Assembly: GCA_958402795.1 (NCBI GenBank)
Contig: CATXUX010000008.1
Coordinates: forward strand, 1 to 64,000
DNA length: 64,000 bases
Reading direction: 5' to 3'
DNA from: an uncultured Lachnospiraceae bacterium
Lineage (GTDB): Bacteria; Bacillota; Clostridia; Lachnospirales; Lachnospiraceae
The translations under genes and the position numbers were made by a program. Positions 42,832 through 50,842 of the stretch are shown here, one piece after another. Positions within the stretch are counted from its first letter, which is position 1. Every line of letters begins with the position of its first letter. The notes under the pieces were generated by a model. It did no database searches. It was not told the DNA's origin and saw only the letters and a list, made by a program, of their open reading frames with translations.

Positions 42832-43255
42832 AGTTCAGCGCGATCCCCGTGATCGGCGTCTTAATCTCGTGTACCCAGCTTTCGATATACTCCCGGTACT
42901 CCTTCTGCTCCTCCTCGATCCTGTGGATACGCTCGATCACTGACTTATTCGATTTGCGGATCATCCTGCGGTATATCCTGTCCTCCAGCCGAAAAGACTG
43001 CGGCATTAATTCCCCAAGCAGATAACGCTGATCCAGTTTTTCTGTGATTTCCTCCAGCTTTTGAAAATACTGTCTGCGGCTGAAAAACTGTACCAGCAGC
43101 CAGATCATCAAAATCAGACACCAACAGCACAGTATGACCACACAGTAATCCCCCGGATATCCGGTCAGCTGCAAAAAAGCCGTCAAAAGACACATACAGA
43201 CGCCATGCAAAAGTAACAGCAATACTTTATCTTTGATATACGCAGCCACACTCAT
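42752..43255 (-). pseudogene. Truncated histidine kinase (BceS-like), lacks ATPase domain
   Basis: The frame of 167 codons starts with two membrane helices joined by a very short loop (residues about 10-55), the form of intramembrane-sensing BceS/VraG-type kinases. It keeps the phosphoacceptor box ESWVHEIKTPITGIALN (His near 130) and then breaks after NCEN. The last ~23 codons are the epimerase remnant read in the wrong frame. The ATP-binding domain is missing, so it cannot phosphorylate its partner. Start overlaps the response-regulator stop. Confidence 0.85.
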
Positions 43256-43917
43256 ATCCGGTACCCCATTCCCCGCTTCGTCTCAATAAAATCATGTATC
43301 CCGATTTCTTCCAGTTTCCCGCGCAGCCGGGTGACATTTACACTAAGCGCATTATCGTCAATAAAGACCTGCTGATCCCACAGATATTCAATCAGATCAA
43401 TCCTTGGAACAATCTCTGTTTTATGCCGGAACAAAAAAGACAGGATCTTGAGTTCATTTCTCGACAAGTCCGCCTGCTTTCCCTGATACCTGACACATCC
43501 GCATGCCAGGTCAAGCTCCACCTCTTTATGGAACAACTTGGTTTCGTCCATACTGCCTTTTCTGGTCCGTTTCAGAACAGCGGCAATCCGTGCCAGCAGT
43601 ACCGGCGGATTAAACGGTTTGGTAATATAATCATCTCCGCCTTTCAGCATACCATTCAGTTCATCCATGGAATCCGTCCGGCTGGTCACAAAGATAATCG
43701 GCACATCCGATCCCGCTCTTATCTTCCGACAGATATCAAATCCGGATTCCCCGGGCAGATTCACATCCAGTAAAATAAGATCCGGATTTAGCCTCATCGC
43801 GTTTTCTTCTATATTTTGAAACTCCGTCGCCGCAGTGACCTGATACAGTGCATTTTCCAAAAGTTGTTTTAATTCCTGCCGGATCACGGGATCATCCTCG
43901 ACTACCAAAATCTTCAT
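43252..43917 (-). CDS. OmpR-family response regulator (BceR-like), orphaned
   Basis: A 221-residue regulator: receiver (MKILVVEDDPVIRQELKQLL; phospho-Asp in LILLDVNLPGESGFD; ITKPFNPPVLLARI) and winged helix (RNELKILSFLFRHKTEIVPR; VNVTRLRGKLEEIGI). It is of the class that pairs with short BceS kinases and controls bacitracin/lantibiotic resistance ABC transporters. Its kinase is truncated and no BceAB genes remain here. The start at 43917 is the conserved MKILVVEDD; the frame is open further upstream. Confidence 0.88.
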   Translation of the reverse strand: MKILVVEDDPVIRQELKQLLENALYQVTAATEFQNIEENAMRLNPDLILLDVNLPGESGFDICRKIRAGSDVPIIFVTSRTDSMDELNGMLKGGDDYITKPFNPPVLLARIAAVLKRTRKGSMDETKLFHKEVELDLACGCVRYQGKQADLSRNELKILSFLFRHKTEIVPRIDLIEYLWDQQVFIDDNALSVNVTRLRGKLEEIGIHDFIETKRGMGYRI

Positions 43918-43988
43918 TCTTCGCACACATCCTTCCATGCTATTCTCAATCAATACTGTAACATAAGAATGAGCGAAGTTCAAAATAT

Positions 43989-44414
43989 TTGGTATGCTCT
44001 TTTTTCATACACTATATTTTTTTCACTTTTCTAAAGGGAAAAAATCCCTATCTGTATATTGTAGTTGAGGGGATGCTCAGACTTTATACTCCTTCCGGAA
44101 TTATGGATTACATGGCAGGACAATATTCCGTCTCTAAAATAGATACTCCCTTAGCGGGAACCGTTCTGGCTGTTTCCGAAGAGCAGGATTTTCTGGCTGT
44201 TTCCGTGGAGTTTACAATACATGAAGTCATAACAACGATCCTGGATATGGACAATTCTCTGACAGAAAAAATTCTGAACGAAAACCTCCCGGAACAGGAT
44301 ATGACCATATCGGACCGGGAGGTGATCCGATCCGTATATCGGTTATTCTATGCGATGCAGGAGACCATTTCCTCCGAGTTTCTGCATCGCACGATATTGC
44401 GGGAAATAACATAA
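43989..44414 (+). pseudogene. AraC-family regulator fragment (AraC_N domain only)
   Basis: From about 44060 the frame reads LYIVVEGMLRLYTPSG, YMAGQYSVSKIDTPLAGTVL and FLHRTILREIT, the middle of the AraC-type N-terminal domain (PF06719 type). The usual ~50 residues before it and the whole C-terminal double HTH are missing; the frame stops right after LREI. The leading codons (FFIHYIFFTFLKGKN) are probably spurious. Confidence 0.7.
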
Positions 44415-44505
44415 CGGCACGGATGACAAAATAGGAAAGAAAATCTTATTGTTTTTTCCGGCGGCAGTCAGAAACTGTCCACCGCCGGATTATGCAAACG
44501 CTTCT

Positions 44506-45567
44506 TTAGTCTTTCGCTTCTCTCATTCGCACATGCCGGATCATCCCCAGTACCGATTCATTCGCATTCACCGGAGTCAGTACAATGTCCGGATAACGGT
44601 TCTGAAATACCCGGAACACCTCATCCGCAAATCCCTGCCCCATAAACTCTACCCCGGTAAAATCAAATTCCACTTCTTTGAATTCTTCCAGCCTGTAGAC
44701 AACTCTTCTCGCCTGCGACCGTGCGATCGGCTCCCCGTACGGGCATACTTCCTTCACCGGTATCACCGTTTTTACAAATCCTTCCTCAACCGGAGCATAC
44801 ATGTCGAACACCTCCTTTGGTTTACGCTTCGTCTGATTTTCCAGTTTCATAACAACCATCGTTCCGATCTTCTGAAGCTTCGTACAATATGCAATCAGGT
44901 GAGACTGGACAAACCGCATTTTATCATAGCATCCTGCTGAAAAGACGGTATTTTCCGACCAGATTGCAAACTCCCGAAGCATTTTTGCCGAAAAGAAGAT
45001 TCCCTCCCCGGAATGAGATTCACTGCTTGTAGTCATCTTCCCTTTATACAGCTCCGTAACTACATCCTGATAAGACATCTGCAGATTCCTCTGCTTACGA
45101 AAAAAATCCTGAACCTTCCGAAAAATCCCGATTCCGTCATCTGTCACTGATATCTCTGTATACAAATAATCCTTCTTAACCCCACAGCAGATCCGGCTTC
45201 CCTCCGAGTGCTCGATGGCATTGTTCATCATTTCCATAAACACATAGCTCCAGATCAAAGCAGCTTCTTCCGAAATATGCTCCAGAACCGGTCTTACGTC
45301 CTCATAATAAATACAATCCTCTGAAAGCGAATGTTCTATCTCATAGTTCCATTCATTCCAGGTCGTTACCAGCCGATATCCACAGATATGTCCATCCGAG
45401 TCTTCCAGAATCCCGTCTTGAATACAGTCCTTGATATACCGCTTTACTGTCGTAACCGAAACCCCGAAATTCTCCATCGTTTTCTGAATAAACTTCTCGT
45501 CCTCATCCCGGATCTTCTCCAGCATATACCGCTTAATACTCTCTCGCTTTTCCTCCTGAAAAGACAT
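44506..45567 (-). CDS. wHTH - HATPase - STAS-like (DUF4325) protein
   Basis: A 353-residue protein with three parts. Residues 1-70 are a winged helix (YMLEKIRDEDEKFIQKTM; NFGVSVTTVKRYIKDCIQDG). Residues about 90-250 are a GHKL ATPase related to anti-sigma kinases (N-box MEMMNNAIEHS; G1 TDDGIGIF; G2 GEGIFFSAKML). Residues about 265-350 are the STAS-like DUF4325 domain (EVEFDFTGVEFMGQGFADEVF). There is no His phosphoacceptor domain. It may be a self-contained switch in which ATPase and STAS-like domains control DNA binding (inference). Family members occur in many bacteria without a known role. Solitary gene. Confidence 0.8.
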   Translation of the reverse strand: MSFQEEKRESIKRYMLEKIRDEDEKFIQKTMENFGVSVTTVKRYIKDCIQDGILEDSDGHICGYRLVTTWNEWNYEIEHSLSEDCIYYEDVRPVLEHISEEAALIWSYVFMEMMNNAIEHSEGSRICCGVKKDYLYTEISVTDDGIGIFRKVQDFFRKQRNLQMSYQDVVTELYKGKMTTSSESHSGEGIFFSAKMLREFAIWSENTVFSAGCYDKMRFVQSHLIAYCTKLQKIGTMVVMKLENQTKRKPKEVFDMYAPVEEGFVKTVIPVKEVCPYGEPIARSQARRVVYRLEEFKEVEFDFTGVEFMGQGFADEVFRVFQNRYPDIVLTPVNANESVLGMIRHVRMREAKD

Positions 45568-45684
45568 TCCCTCACCTCAGTCAAAATATATTCTTCATGT
45601 TTCAAACTATATTTTCGTATATTTAAATTATAACACGTTTTTTTGAGATTACAATGACCTGTATTATAAAGTTCATATGATCTG

Positions 45685-46497
45685 TCATGTCCACAGCAAC
45701 GACGCCGGCTTTATTTTCAGATCCGGATAGATGGAACAGGGAATCTCCTCCTCAAAGGAATACATCACTGACTCTTCCTGCCCTTTTCCGAAAAGATAAA
45801 CTATCACCACTCTTTTTTCCGGATTGATAGTCCAGTACTCCCTAACCCCGGCCGTACGGTATTTGAACAACTTTATACTGTAATCTATCCTCTGCGACGA
45901 TGGCGAGACCACTTCCACGATCCAGTCAGGCGCACCGTTGCACCCACGCTCATCCAGCTTATCAAGATCACAAATAACGGAAAGATCCGGCTCCACATAT
46001 GTGGAATCATCCCCATATAGAAAAACAGCAAACGGCGGGATGTAAACTTCACATTTTCCATGATGAGCTTTAATATAATTCGCCACCGCAAGATGCATTT
46101 CCCCTGCAATCTTCTGGTGTGTTCTGGTCGGAGTGGCCATGTAATAAATCTGCCCGTCAATCAGCTCCGCCCTCACACCATCCGGGAGGGCATAAATATC
46201 GTCTATTGTATATACTTTTCGCTCCATCTGATAAGCAGCGGCTGTCTCACACACAAAAGAAGGCTCCTGCGCTGCAATTATCTTCCCATAAGAGACGGAT
46301 GCATCCGCAGTCTCTGCCGAACTCTTCCCTTCCGTCAATGCCTGCTCCAGCGCTACCAATGTCTTCCGTCTGGGATTTTGCGTAGCTCCGCTCATGACTT
46401 TTTGTACCGTTCCAAGCGGAACCCCCGAAAGCTTTGCCAGTTCTTCATTGCTGTAACCCTTTTGCTTTTTTTGTTCCCGCATCTCCTGTAAATTCAT
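45685..46497 (-). CDS. HTH-Uma2 family PD-(D/E)XK nuclease fusion
   Basis: A 270-residue protein. Residues 1-55 are an XRE-like helix-turn-helix (YSNEELAKLSGVPLGTVQKV). Residues about 95-265 are a Uma2 (DUF820) restriction-endonuclease-like domain: ELIDGQIYYMATPTRTHQKI, STYVEPDLSVICD (Asp), DWIVEVVSPSS (E-x-V) and VREYWTINPEKRVVIVY. Uma2 proteins are abundant in cyanobacteria and some gut Clostridia. The HTH fusion resembles a self-regulating or DNA-targeted nuclease. GGAGGAATCGCT precedes the ATG at 46497; the frame is open upstream without a site. Confidence 0.87.
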   Translation of the reverse strand: MNLQEMREQKKQKGYSNEELAKLSGVPLGTVQKVMSGATQNPRRKTLVALEQALTEGKSSAETADASVSYGKIIAAQEPSFVCETAAAYQMERKVYTIDDIYALPDGVRAELIDGQIYYMATPTRTHQKIAGEMHLAVANYIKAHHGKCEVYIPPFAVFLYGDDSTYVEPDLSVICDLDKLDERGCNGAPDWIVEVVSPSSQRIDYSIKLFKYRTAGVREYWTINPEKRVVIVYLFGKGQEESVMYSFEEEIPCSIYPDLKIKPASLLWT

Positions 46498-46735
46498 AGC
46501 GATTCCTCCCTGGATTTCCATTCTTGTCTCCATTTTTATGCCATAATCATACCATTTAAAATCCATTCTTCCAACTCAAAAACCGTTTTTATTCCAATTT
46601 CCATCGAATTATATTCTATTTTTATTCTGGCGCATCCAATTGCGTTTCTGTCAACACTTTCATTTGCAATGGTACATCTGCCAGCCGGGCGCACTAAAAA
46701 AGCAAATGCTTGCCATACGGCGAGCATTTGTATTT

Positions 46736-47518
46736 TTATAATATTTCCTTTTTCTGTTTCTCCCGGTCTTCGGAAAGTTTCAAAGCCAGACTGCGGACTC
46801 TGTCAAAAGATTCCAGTTCACTTTTCAGCAAAACGTAGATCATTTCTGAAAGGTCTTCTCTTTTGTCATATCTTCTGAATGCTTCTCTGTACTTTCCGGT
46901 CGGCTGGATTGAAATAGGCAGTAACCCGTTATTGATCAGCTGTTGGTTCATGATCAGCCTCCCGGTTCTTCCGTTCCCGTCGAAAAAAGGATGAATTCGT
47001 TCAAACCGGACATGACTGGCTGCAATTTTTTCAAAAATTTCTTTCACTGTCACCGCTTCTATATTTGCTTCCCTGATCCAGTTTTTCATAAGCGCCGGAA
47101 CATCCTGCGGATCCGGCGGATAGTATACTGCTTCCGACAGATTTCCAATATAAACCGCTTTATCTCTATACTCTCCCTGCACATGCCTGATATAACCATT
47201 TGCCTTTTTGATCCACTCTTCATCAATATCTGCCTTCGCAAAAGGAAGCAGCATTTTCTGAATTGCATAATAGGCATTTTTTGCGTCTGTATATTCGGAA
47301 TAGGTATGATTCGATCTCACTTCATCGTAATCGATCACTGCGATTGTTTCTTCCAGTGACAGTGTATTCCCTTCGATCGCATTCGTACTCCATGAAAACC
47401 TCTTGGCAAAATCTTCGGTAAACGGCTGACTAATCAGCGGATTTTCCATATGCCTGAAAATTTCCTTTTTTTCTGTTTCGATCTGTAAGATTCTATTTTC
47501 GTTGTCAAATAATGGCAT
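46736..47518 (-). CDS. Fic family AMPylase-type protein with inhibitory motif
   Basis: A 260-residue Fic protein with the active motif HPFFDGNGRTGRL (HPFxxGNGRxxR, complete). Near residue 40 it has STNAIEGN, the (S/T)xxxE(G/N) inhibitory motif that blocks ATP binding in class II Fic proteins. Thus it is likely auto-inhibited. Target unknown. The start at 47518 is preferred because GGGAGGC lies about 7 nt upstream; the frame continues 36 codons upstream without a site. No antitoxin gene is adjacent. Confidence 0.88.
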   Translation of the reverse strand: MPLFDNENRILQIETEKKEIFRHMENPLISQPFTEDFAKRFSWSTNAIEGNTLSLEETIAVIDYDEVRSNHTYSEYTDAKNAYYAIQKMLLPFAKADIDEEWIKKANGYIRHVQGEYRDKAVYIGNLSEAVYYPPDPQDVPALMKNWIREANIEAVTVKEIFEKIAASHVRFERIHPFFDGNGRTGRLIMNQQLINNGLLPISIQPTGKYREAFRRYDKREDLSEMIYVLLKSELESFDRVRSLALKLSEDREKQKKEIL

Positions 47519-47633
47519 GGTATCTGCCTCCCAAGATTCTTTTGCTACATAGTATATCATAGAATCATTGCGATATCTATTTGTTTTCCGCCTTTGCGCA
47601 TCTTTTACCGGAAACACAGCCACCATGTGTTTT

Positions 47634-48005
47634 CTACCAGAATCTGTCTGCTACCGGCGCCCGTTTCTCCGCTGTCTCCACTGAGACTTTTAATTCAATT
47701 ATAAGTCCTGCCGGTGTCTGAATCCAATTCTCTCCGTTTGGAAGATTCCTGCATCCGTATTTTCTGCTTTTTTCCAGAATAATATCTTCATTGTCCGTAT
47801 ATATCCCAATATGATCCATTACGCCACCTGCCGTAATCTTTACCGCTTCTTCATTAAGCTGAATTCCTTCTTTAAACCAGACTTTCCGTACAGGTTTCTC
47901 GCCTGCCGTCTTTTCTATTTCCATTCCAAAAACTTCCTCAAAAAACTGCACGCTTTCTTCCAGATTATTTACTTTGATTGCCACATGGTCAATCTTTGCA
48001 TACAT
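47634..48005 (-). CDS. VOC (glyoxalase/bleomycin resistance-like) protein
   Basis: A 123-residue single VOC domain: MYAKIDHVAIKVNNLEESVQ, FFEEVFGMEI, MDHIGIYTDN and IIELKVS, giving the His/Glu metal positions of the fold. The C-terminal ~12 residues are extra. It starts after AGGAGGAATAAAAAA. Substrate unknown; it is probably separate from the Nramp operon, which ends in a terminator upstream. Confidence 0.85.
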   Translation of the reverse strand: MYAKIDHVAIKVNNLEESVQFFEEVFGMEIEKTAGEKPVRKVWFKEGIQLNEEAVKITAGGVMDHIGIYTDNEDIILEKSRKYGCRNLPNGENWIQTPAGLIIELKVSVETAEKRAPVADRFW

Positions 48006-48113
48006 TTTTTTATTCCTCCTGCCCCCAATAAATTTTTCTTTTCTTCTTATTTTACAGCCTGCAGAAATGCTTTTTTACATTTGATCCTATTCATCTTCCT
48101 GCCCTCTTTTAAC

Positions 48114-48151
48114 AAAGAAATCCCTTTACATTCCTGCAAAGGGATTTCTTT
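48114..48151 (-). terminator. Terminator of the aldolase-Nramp operon
   Basis: Perfect 14-bp stem AAAGAAATCCCTTT / AAAGGGATTTCTTT just downstream of the Nramp-like gene; T-rich ends. Confidence 0.88.
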
Positions 48152-48171
48152 TCAAATATCACAATACCAGT

Positions 48172-49479
48172 TTAAAACAAACCGGTAATTGACGAAATTA
48201 ATTTCGGTATATAGTTTGCCAGTGCGGATACCGTCATAATCAGCGTAAACAAATAGCTTATTGTCATGCAGATCTGCAGTCCTCTCGGCGCTTTCATTCC
48301 TGCATTTACCTCTGTTTTCCAGAGCATCAGCATGATAAACAGACCTGCAACCGGAGTTGCAATCGCTGTTGCCACGTTTGCCAGAAAGATTAGCTGCGTT
48401 GGCGATCCTCCATAAGAAAAGCAAATTACACATGCGACTGCCAGGCAGATCACACATCCCCAGCGGATCGTCTTTGACTCCAGACTGACCTCTTTATCAA
48501 ATCCAGCGCTTAAAAGTACCATTCCACGCTGTGTATTGCCAAGCAGAGAAGAAAAACCAGCTCCTACAAGTGCAATTCCCATCACATATTTTGCTGCATT
48601 TCCTAAAAATGGAACTAACAGTTCTCCTAACTGTGCGGGAGCCGTAATTGCGATACCCTGAGGATGCAGTACAATCGCACCTACAAGAATAATTGCTCCC
48701 GAAATCAGAATGACTGTAATGACATGGGCAATCGCATCTGCCATCATCGCCCCATTGAACAGGTCTTCTTTTTTCCACTTCTTCTCAGCTCCGAGATAGG
48801 TGCCGTAAATGCCTGCCGTTACAGAAGCGTTCGTACTGATATAGGCCAAAGCCGTAGTCAGGCTTCCTTCCGGAAATGTCCAGTGGACCAGGCTGTATCC
48901 CATTTCGCCCCAGTCAGGCCCGCCCGATGCTGCAAGCGTCGCATAAAAGGCAAGGATCATGCCAAGAATACAGATCATAATGCCTTTTTCAACTTTTGAG
49001 TAAACACCTTTTGAAAAATAGCAGTACATCAGAACTGCAAGCATGATCAGTGCACCCAGTTTCCAGTCAATTCCGAAAATAAGATTCATACCCGCGCCCG
49101 TGCCGGATATATTTCCCAAAGTAAAGAACAGGCATGCCAGAAATAAGGCTATTCCTACAAACCCTGCCGCAAACTTTCCATAATAATGCCGAATCGCATG
49201 GATGATCGGCATTCCGGTCAGCATAGAAATTCGATAGGAAGCCAGCATAAACGTGACCCCCATAAACATGATCGGTATAACAAGCCATATCATCGCATAT
49301 CCGTAGTCTGCCCCCAGCATAGCGGAAGTTGTAATATTTCCCGGTCCGATCACTACTCCGGTCAGAATAATGCCGGGACCGATTCTCTTCAAAATTTCTA
49401 AAAATGACAATTTTTTTACTTTCGACGGGTCAAATGGTTCCTGACCCGCCGAAGAATTTACATTTACAGTTTTTGCCAT
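48172..49479 (-). CDS. Nramp-family transporter lacking metal-binding motifs
   Basis: A 435-residue protein with about 11 helices and the Nramp fold. Helix 1 reads RIGPGIILTGVVIGPGNITT: the canonical DPGN metal motif is GPGN here (Gly45 in place of Asp). The helix 6 MPHN motif also appears replaced (AYISTNASVTAGIYGTYLG). Both changes remove side chains that bind Mn/Fe, so transport of a metal ion is doubtful. It follows a DHDPS/NAL-family aldolase gene by 46 bp under a LacI operator. A transported organic acid or sugar acid that the aldolase then splits is the simplest reading (inference). Confidence 0.82.
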   Translation of the reverse strand: MAKTVNVNSSAGQEPFDPSKVKKLSFLEILKRIGPGIILTGVVIGPGNITTSAMLGADYGYAMIWLVIPIMFMGVTFMLASYRISMLTGMPIIHAIRHYYGKFAAGFVGIALFLACLFFTLGNISGTGAGMNLIFGIDWKLGALIMLAVLMYCYFSKGVYSKVEKGIMICILGMILAFYATLAASGGPDWGEMGYSLVHWTFPEGSLTTALAYISTNASVTAGIYGTYLGAEKKWKKEDLFNGAMMADAIAHVITVILISGAIILVGAIVLHPQGIAITAPAQLGELLVPFLGNAAKYVMGIALVGAGFSSLLGNTQRGMVLLSAGFDKEVSLESKTIRWGCVICLAVACVICFSYGGSPTQLIFLANVATAIATPVAGLFIMLMLWKTEVNAGMKAPRGLQICMTISYLFTLIMTVSALANYIPKLISSITGLF

Positions 49480-49525
49480 GATTCTCTCCTTTCCGTGTAA
49501 AAAAGCACGTTAGAGCTTTCTGGCA

Positions 49526-50500
49526 TTATTCCTGATACTGGCTCATATCAACCTTCGGAAGCTGGCTGCGCTCCAGTCCAAGTGCCACCCAGTCCTTCTC
49601 TTCCTGATTCAGCGGAAGAACCGGTTTTCTCATCAATGCGCTTGAGAAGATTCCACGCTGATAAAGCGCTTCTTTCAGTCTTGCATGTGCTTCGCCGGAA
49701 GGCTGTCCGCCGCCGTAAATTGCCTGGGAAATATGGTAGATCCGGTTGGACCAGTCCTGGGCCTCTTTCAGGGTGTGCTTGTCAGGATTCTTAAATACAT
49801 CCCATGCCGGGCAGATCAGCTCCGGAACACAGCCTGCAAATCCGATCAGCGCACCGTCCATTCCCGGGAACCAGCTAACGCACAGTGTCTCGTCATGGCA
49901 GGTGATAAGAGAAATATCCGGGCACTCCTGACGAAGCAGACGAACATCATGCTCATAGATGGAAGTAACACGGGTGCCCATCTTAATGCACTTCACATGA
50001 TCAATTTCTTTACACATCTTGATCAGTGTCTCAACCGGATAAAATGCCTTGCTGGTTGCTGGATACAGGTGGATGATAATGTCAATATCTGCACCCTCAG
50101 CGACATCCTTGACATACTCGAACGGAGCGTTCTCATTCATACCGAAACGCAGCCACATATGCGGAGGCATCAGCAGGATTCCGTCAGCTCCGGCTTCCTT
50201 TGCTTCCTTTGCCATTTCAATACTTTCGATCGTATTCTCACAGTTTACGCCGGAAATGATTGTCATCACATCACCACATACCTCGGAGCAAATCTCAACG
50301 GCACGTTTCCGCTCTTCACGTCTTAATCCTGTGATTTCTCCTGTATGTCCGTTTACTACAAGTCCCTCGATTCCCTTGCCATAGAAACTCTTGATCCAGC
50401 GAAGATATGCGCGGAACTCAGGTTCATTGATTGTGTAATCATCGTTTAACGGTACGGAAACTGCCGGGAAGATTGTCTTGAAGGTTTTTACTTTTGCCAT
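49526..50500 (-). CDS. DHDPS/N-acetylneuraminate lyase-family aldolase
   Basis: A 324-residue class I aldolase: VVNGHTGEITGLRREERKR (GTTGE-like), IIIHLYPATSKAFYP (catalytic Tyr146) and HVKCIKMGTR (Schiff-base Lys, most likely Lys173). It is about 30 residues longer than DapA and lacks lysine-pathway neighbours, so a catabolic keto-acid lyase is more likely. It is the first gene of the LacI-controlled operon, with AAGGAGAA before the ATG. Its product would be pyruvate plus an aldehyde. Confidence 0.87.
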   Translation of the reverse strand: MAKVKTFKTIFPAVSVPLNDDYTINEPEFRAYLRWIKSFYGKGIEGLVVNGHTGEITGLRREERKRAVEICSEVCGDVMTIISGVNCENTIESIEMAKEAKEAGADGILLMPPHMWLRFGMNENAPFEYVKDVAEGADIDIIIHLYPATSKAFYPVETLIKMCKEIDHVKCIKMGTRVTSIYEHDVRLLRQECPDISLITCHDETLCVSWFPGMDGALIGFAGCVPELICPAWDVFKNPDKHTLKEAQDWSNRIYHISQAIYGGGQPSGEAHARLKEALYQRGIFSSALMRKPVLPLNQEEKDWVALGLERSQLPKVDMSQYQE

Positions 50501-50590
50501 GATAAATTCTCCTTTTTCTTATAAAATTTGTTTTGTTTTCAATGATAAGTTTCAACGAAGCATTGCGCTTATGCCTCTTTTGTGAAGCTC

Positions 50591-50647
50591 TACAAACGTT
50601 TGTATATCTTATGGTTCTTTTATACCACACCGCCAAAGTATGGTCAA
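50591..50647 (-). promoter_or_regulatory. Promoter and LacI operator of the aldolase-Nramp operon
   Basis: Minus strand: -35 TTGACC (50642-50647), 17-bp spacer, -10 TATAAA (50619-50624), then the perfect 14-bp palindrome TACAAACGTTTGTA (50591-50604) about 8 nt after the transcript start. The central CG is typical of LacI-family sites. Binding there would block transcription. Confidence 0.85.
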
Positions 50648-50760
50648 TATTTCCAGAGACTACTGCAATTTTTTGCATATGGTCTGCAACGTTTTGCATA
50701 TATTATGAAAAATACTCGTTTTCTTTTCCCGTTTTTTCGTCATTATGCTCATTTTTCTTG

Positions 50761-50810
50761 TTGAATTATCTTTTCCATTTTACTATAATAATTTTATACA
50801 AACGATTGTA
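50761..50810 (+). promoter_or_regulatory. Promoter and operator of the lacI-type gene
   Basis: -35 TTGAAT (50761-50766), 17-bp spacer, -10 TATAAT (50784-50789), then TACAAACGATTGTA (50797-50810), the same operator with one mismatch, at the transcript start. It indicates autoregulation. Confidence 0.82.
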
Positions 50811-50842
50811 TTCTCATAAATTCTTTACTAAAGGAGTAGATT

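Noticed and set aside
48172..49479. Manganese/iron Nramp importer (MntH)
   Set aside because: The metal-binding DPGN and MPHN motifs are not conserved and the operon context is carbon metabolism.
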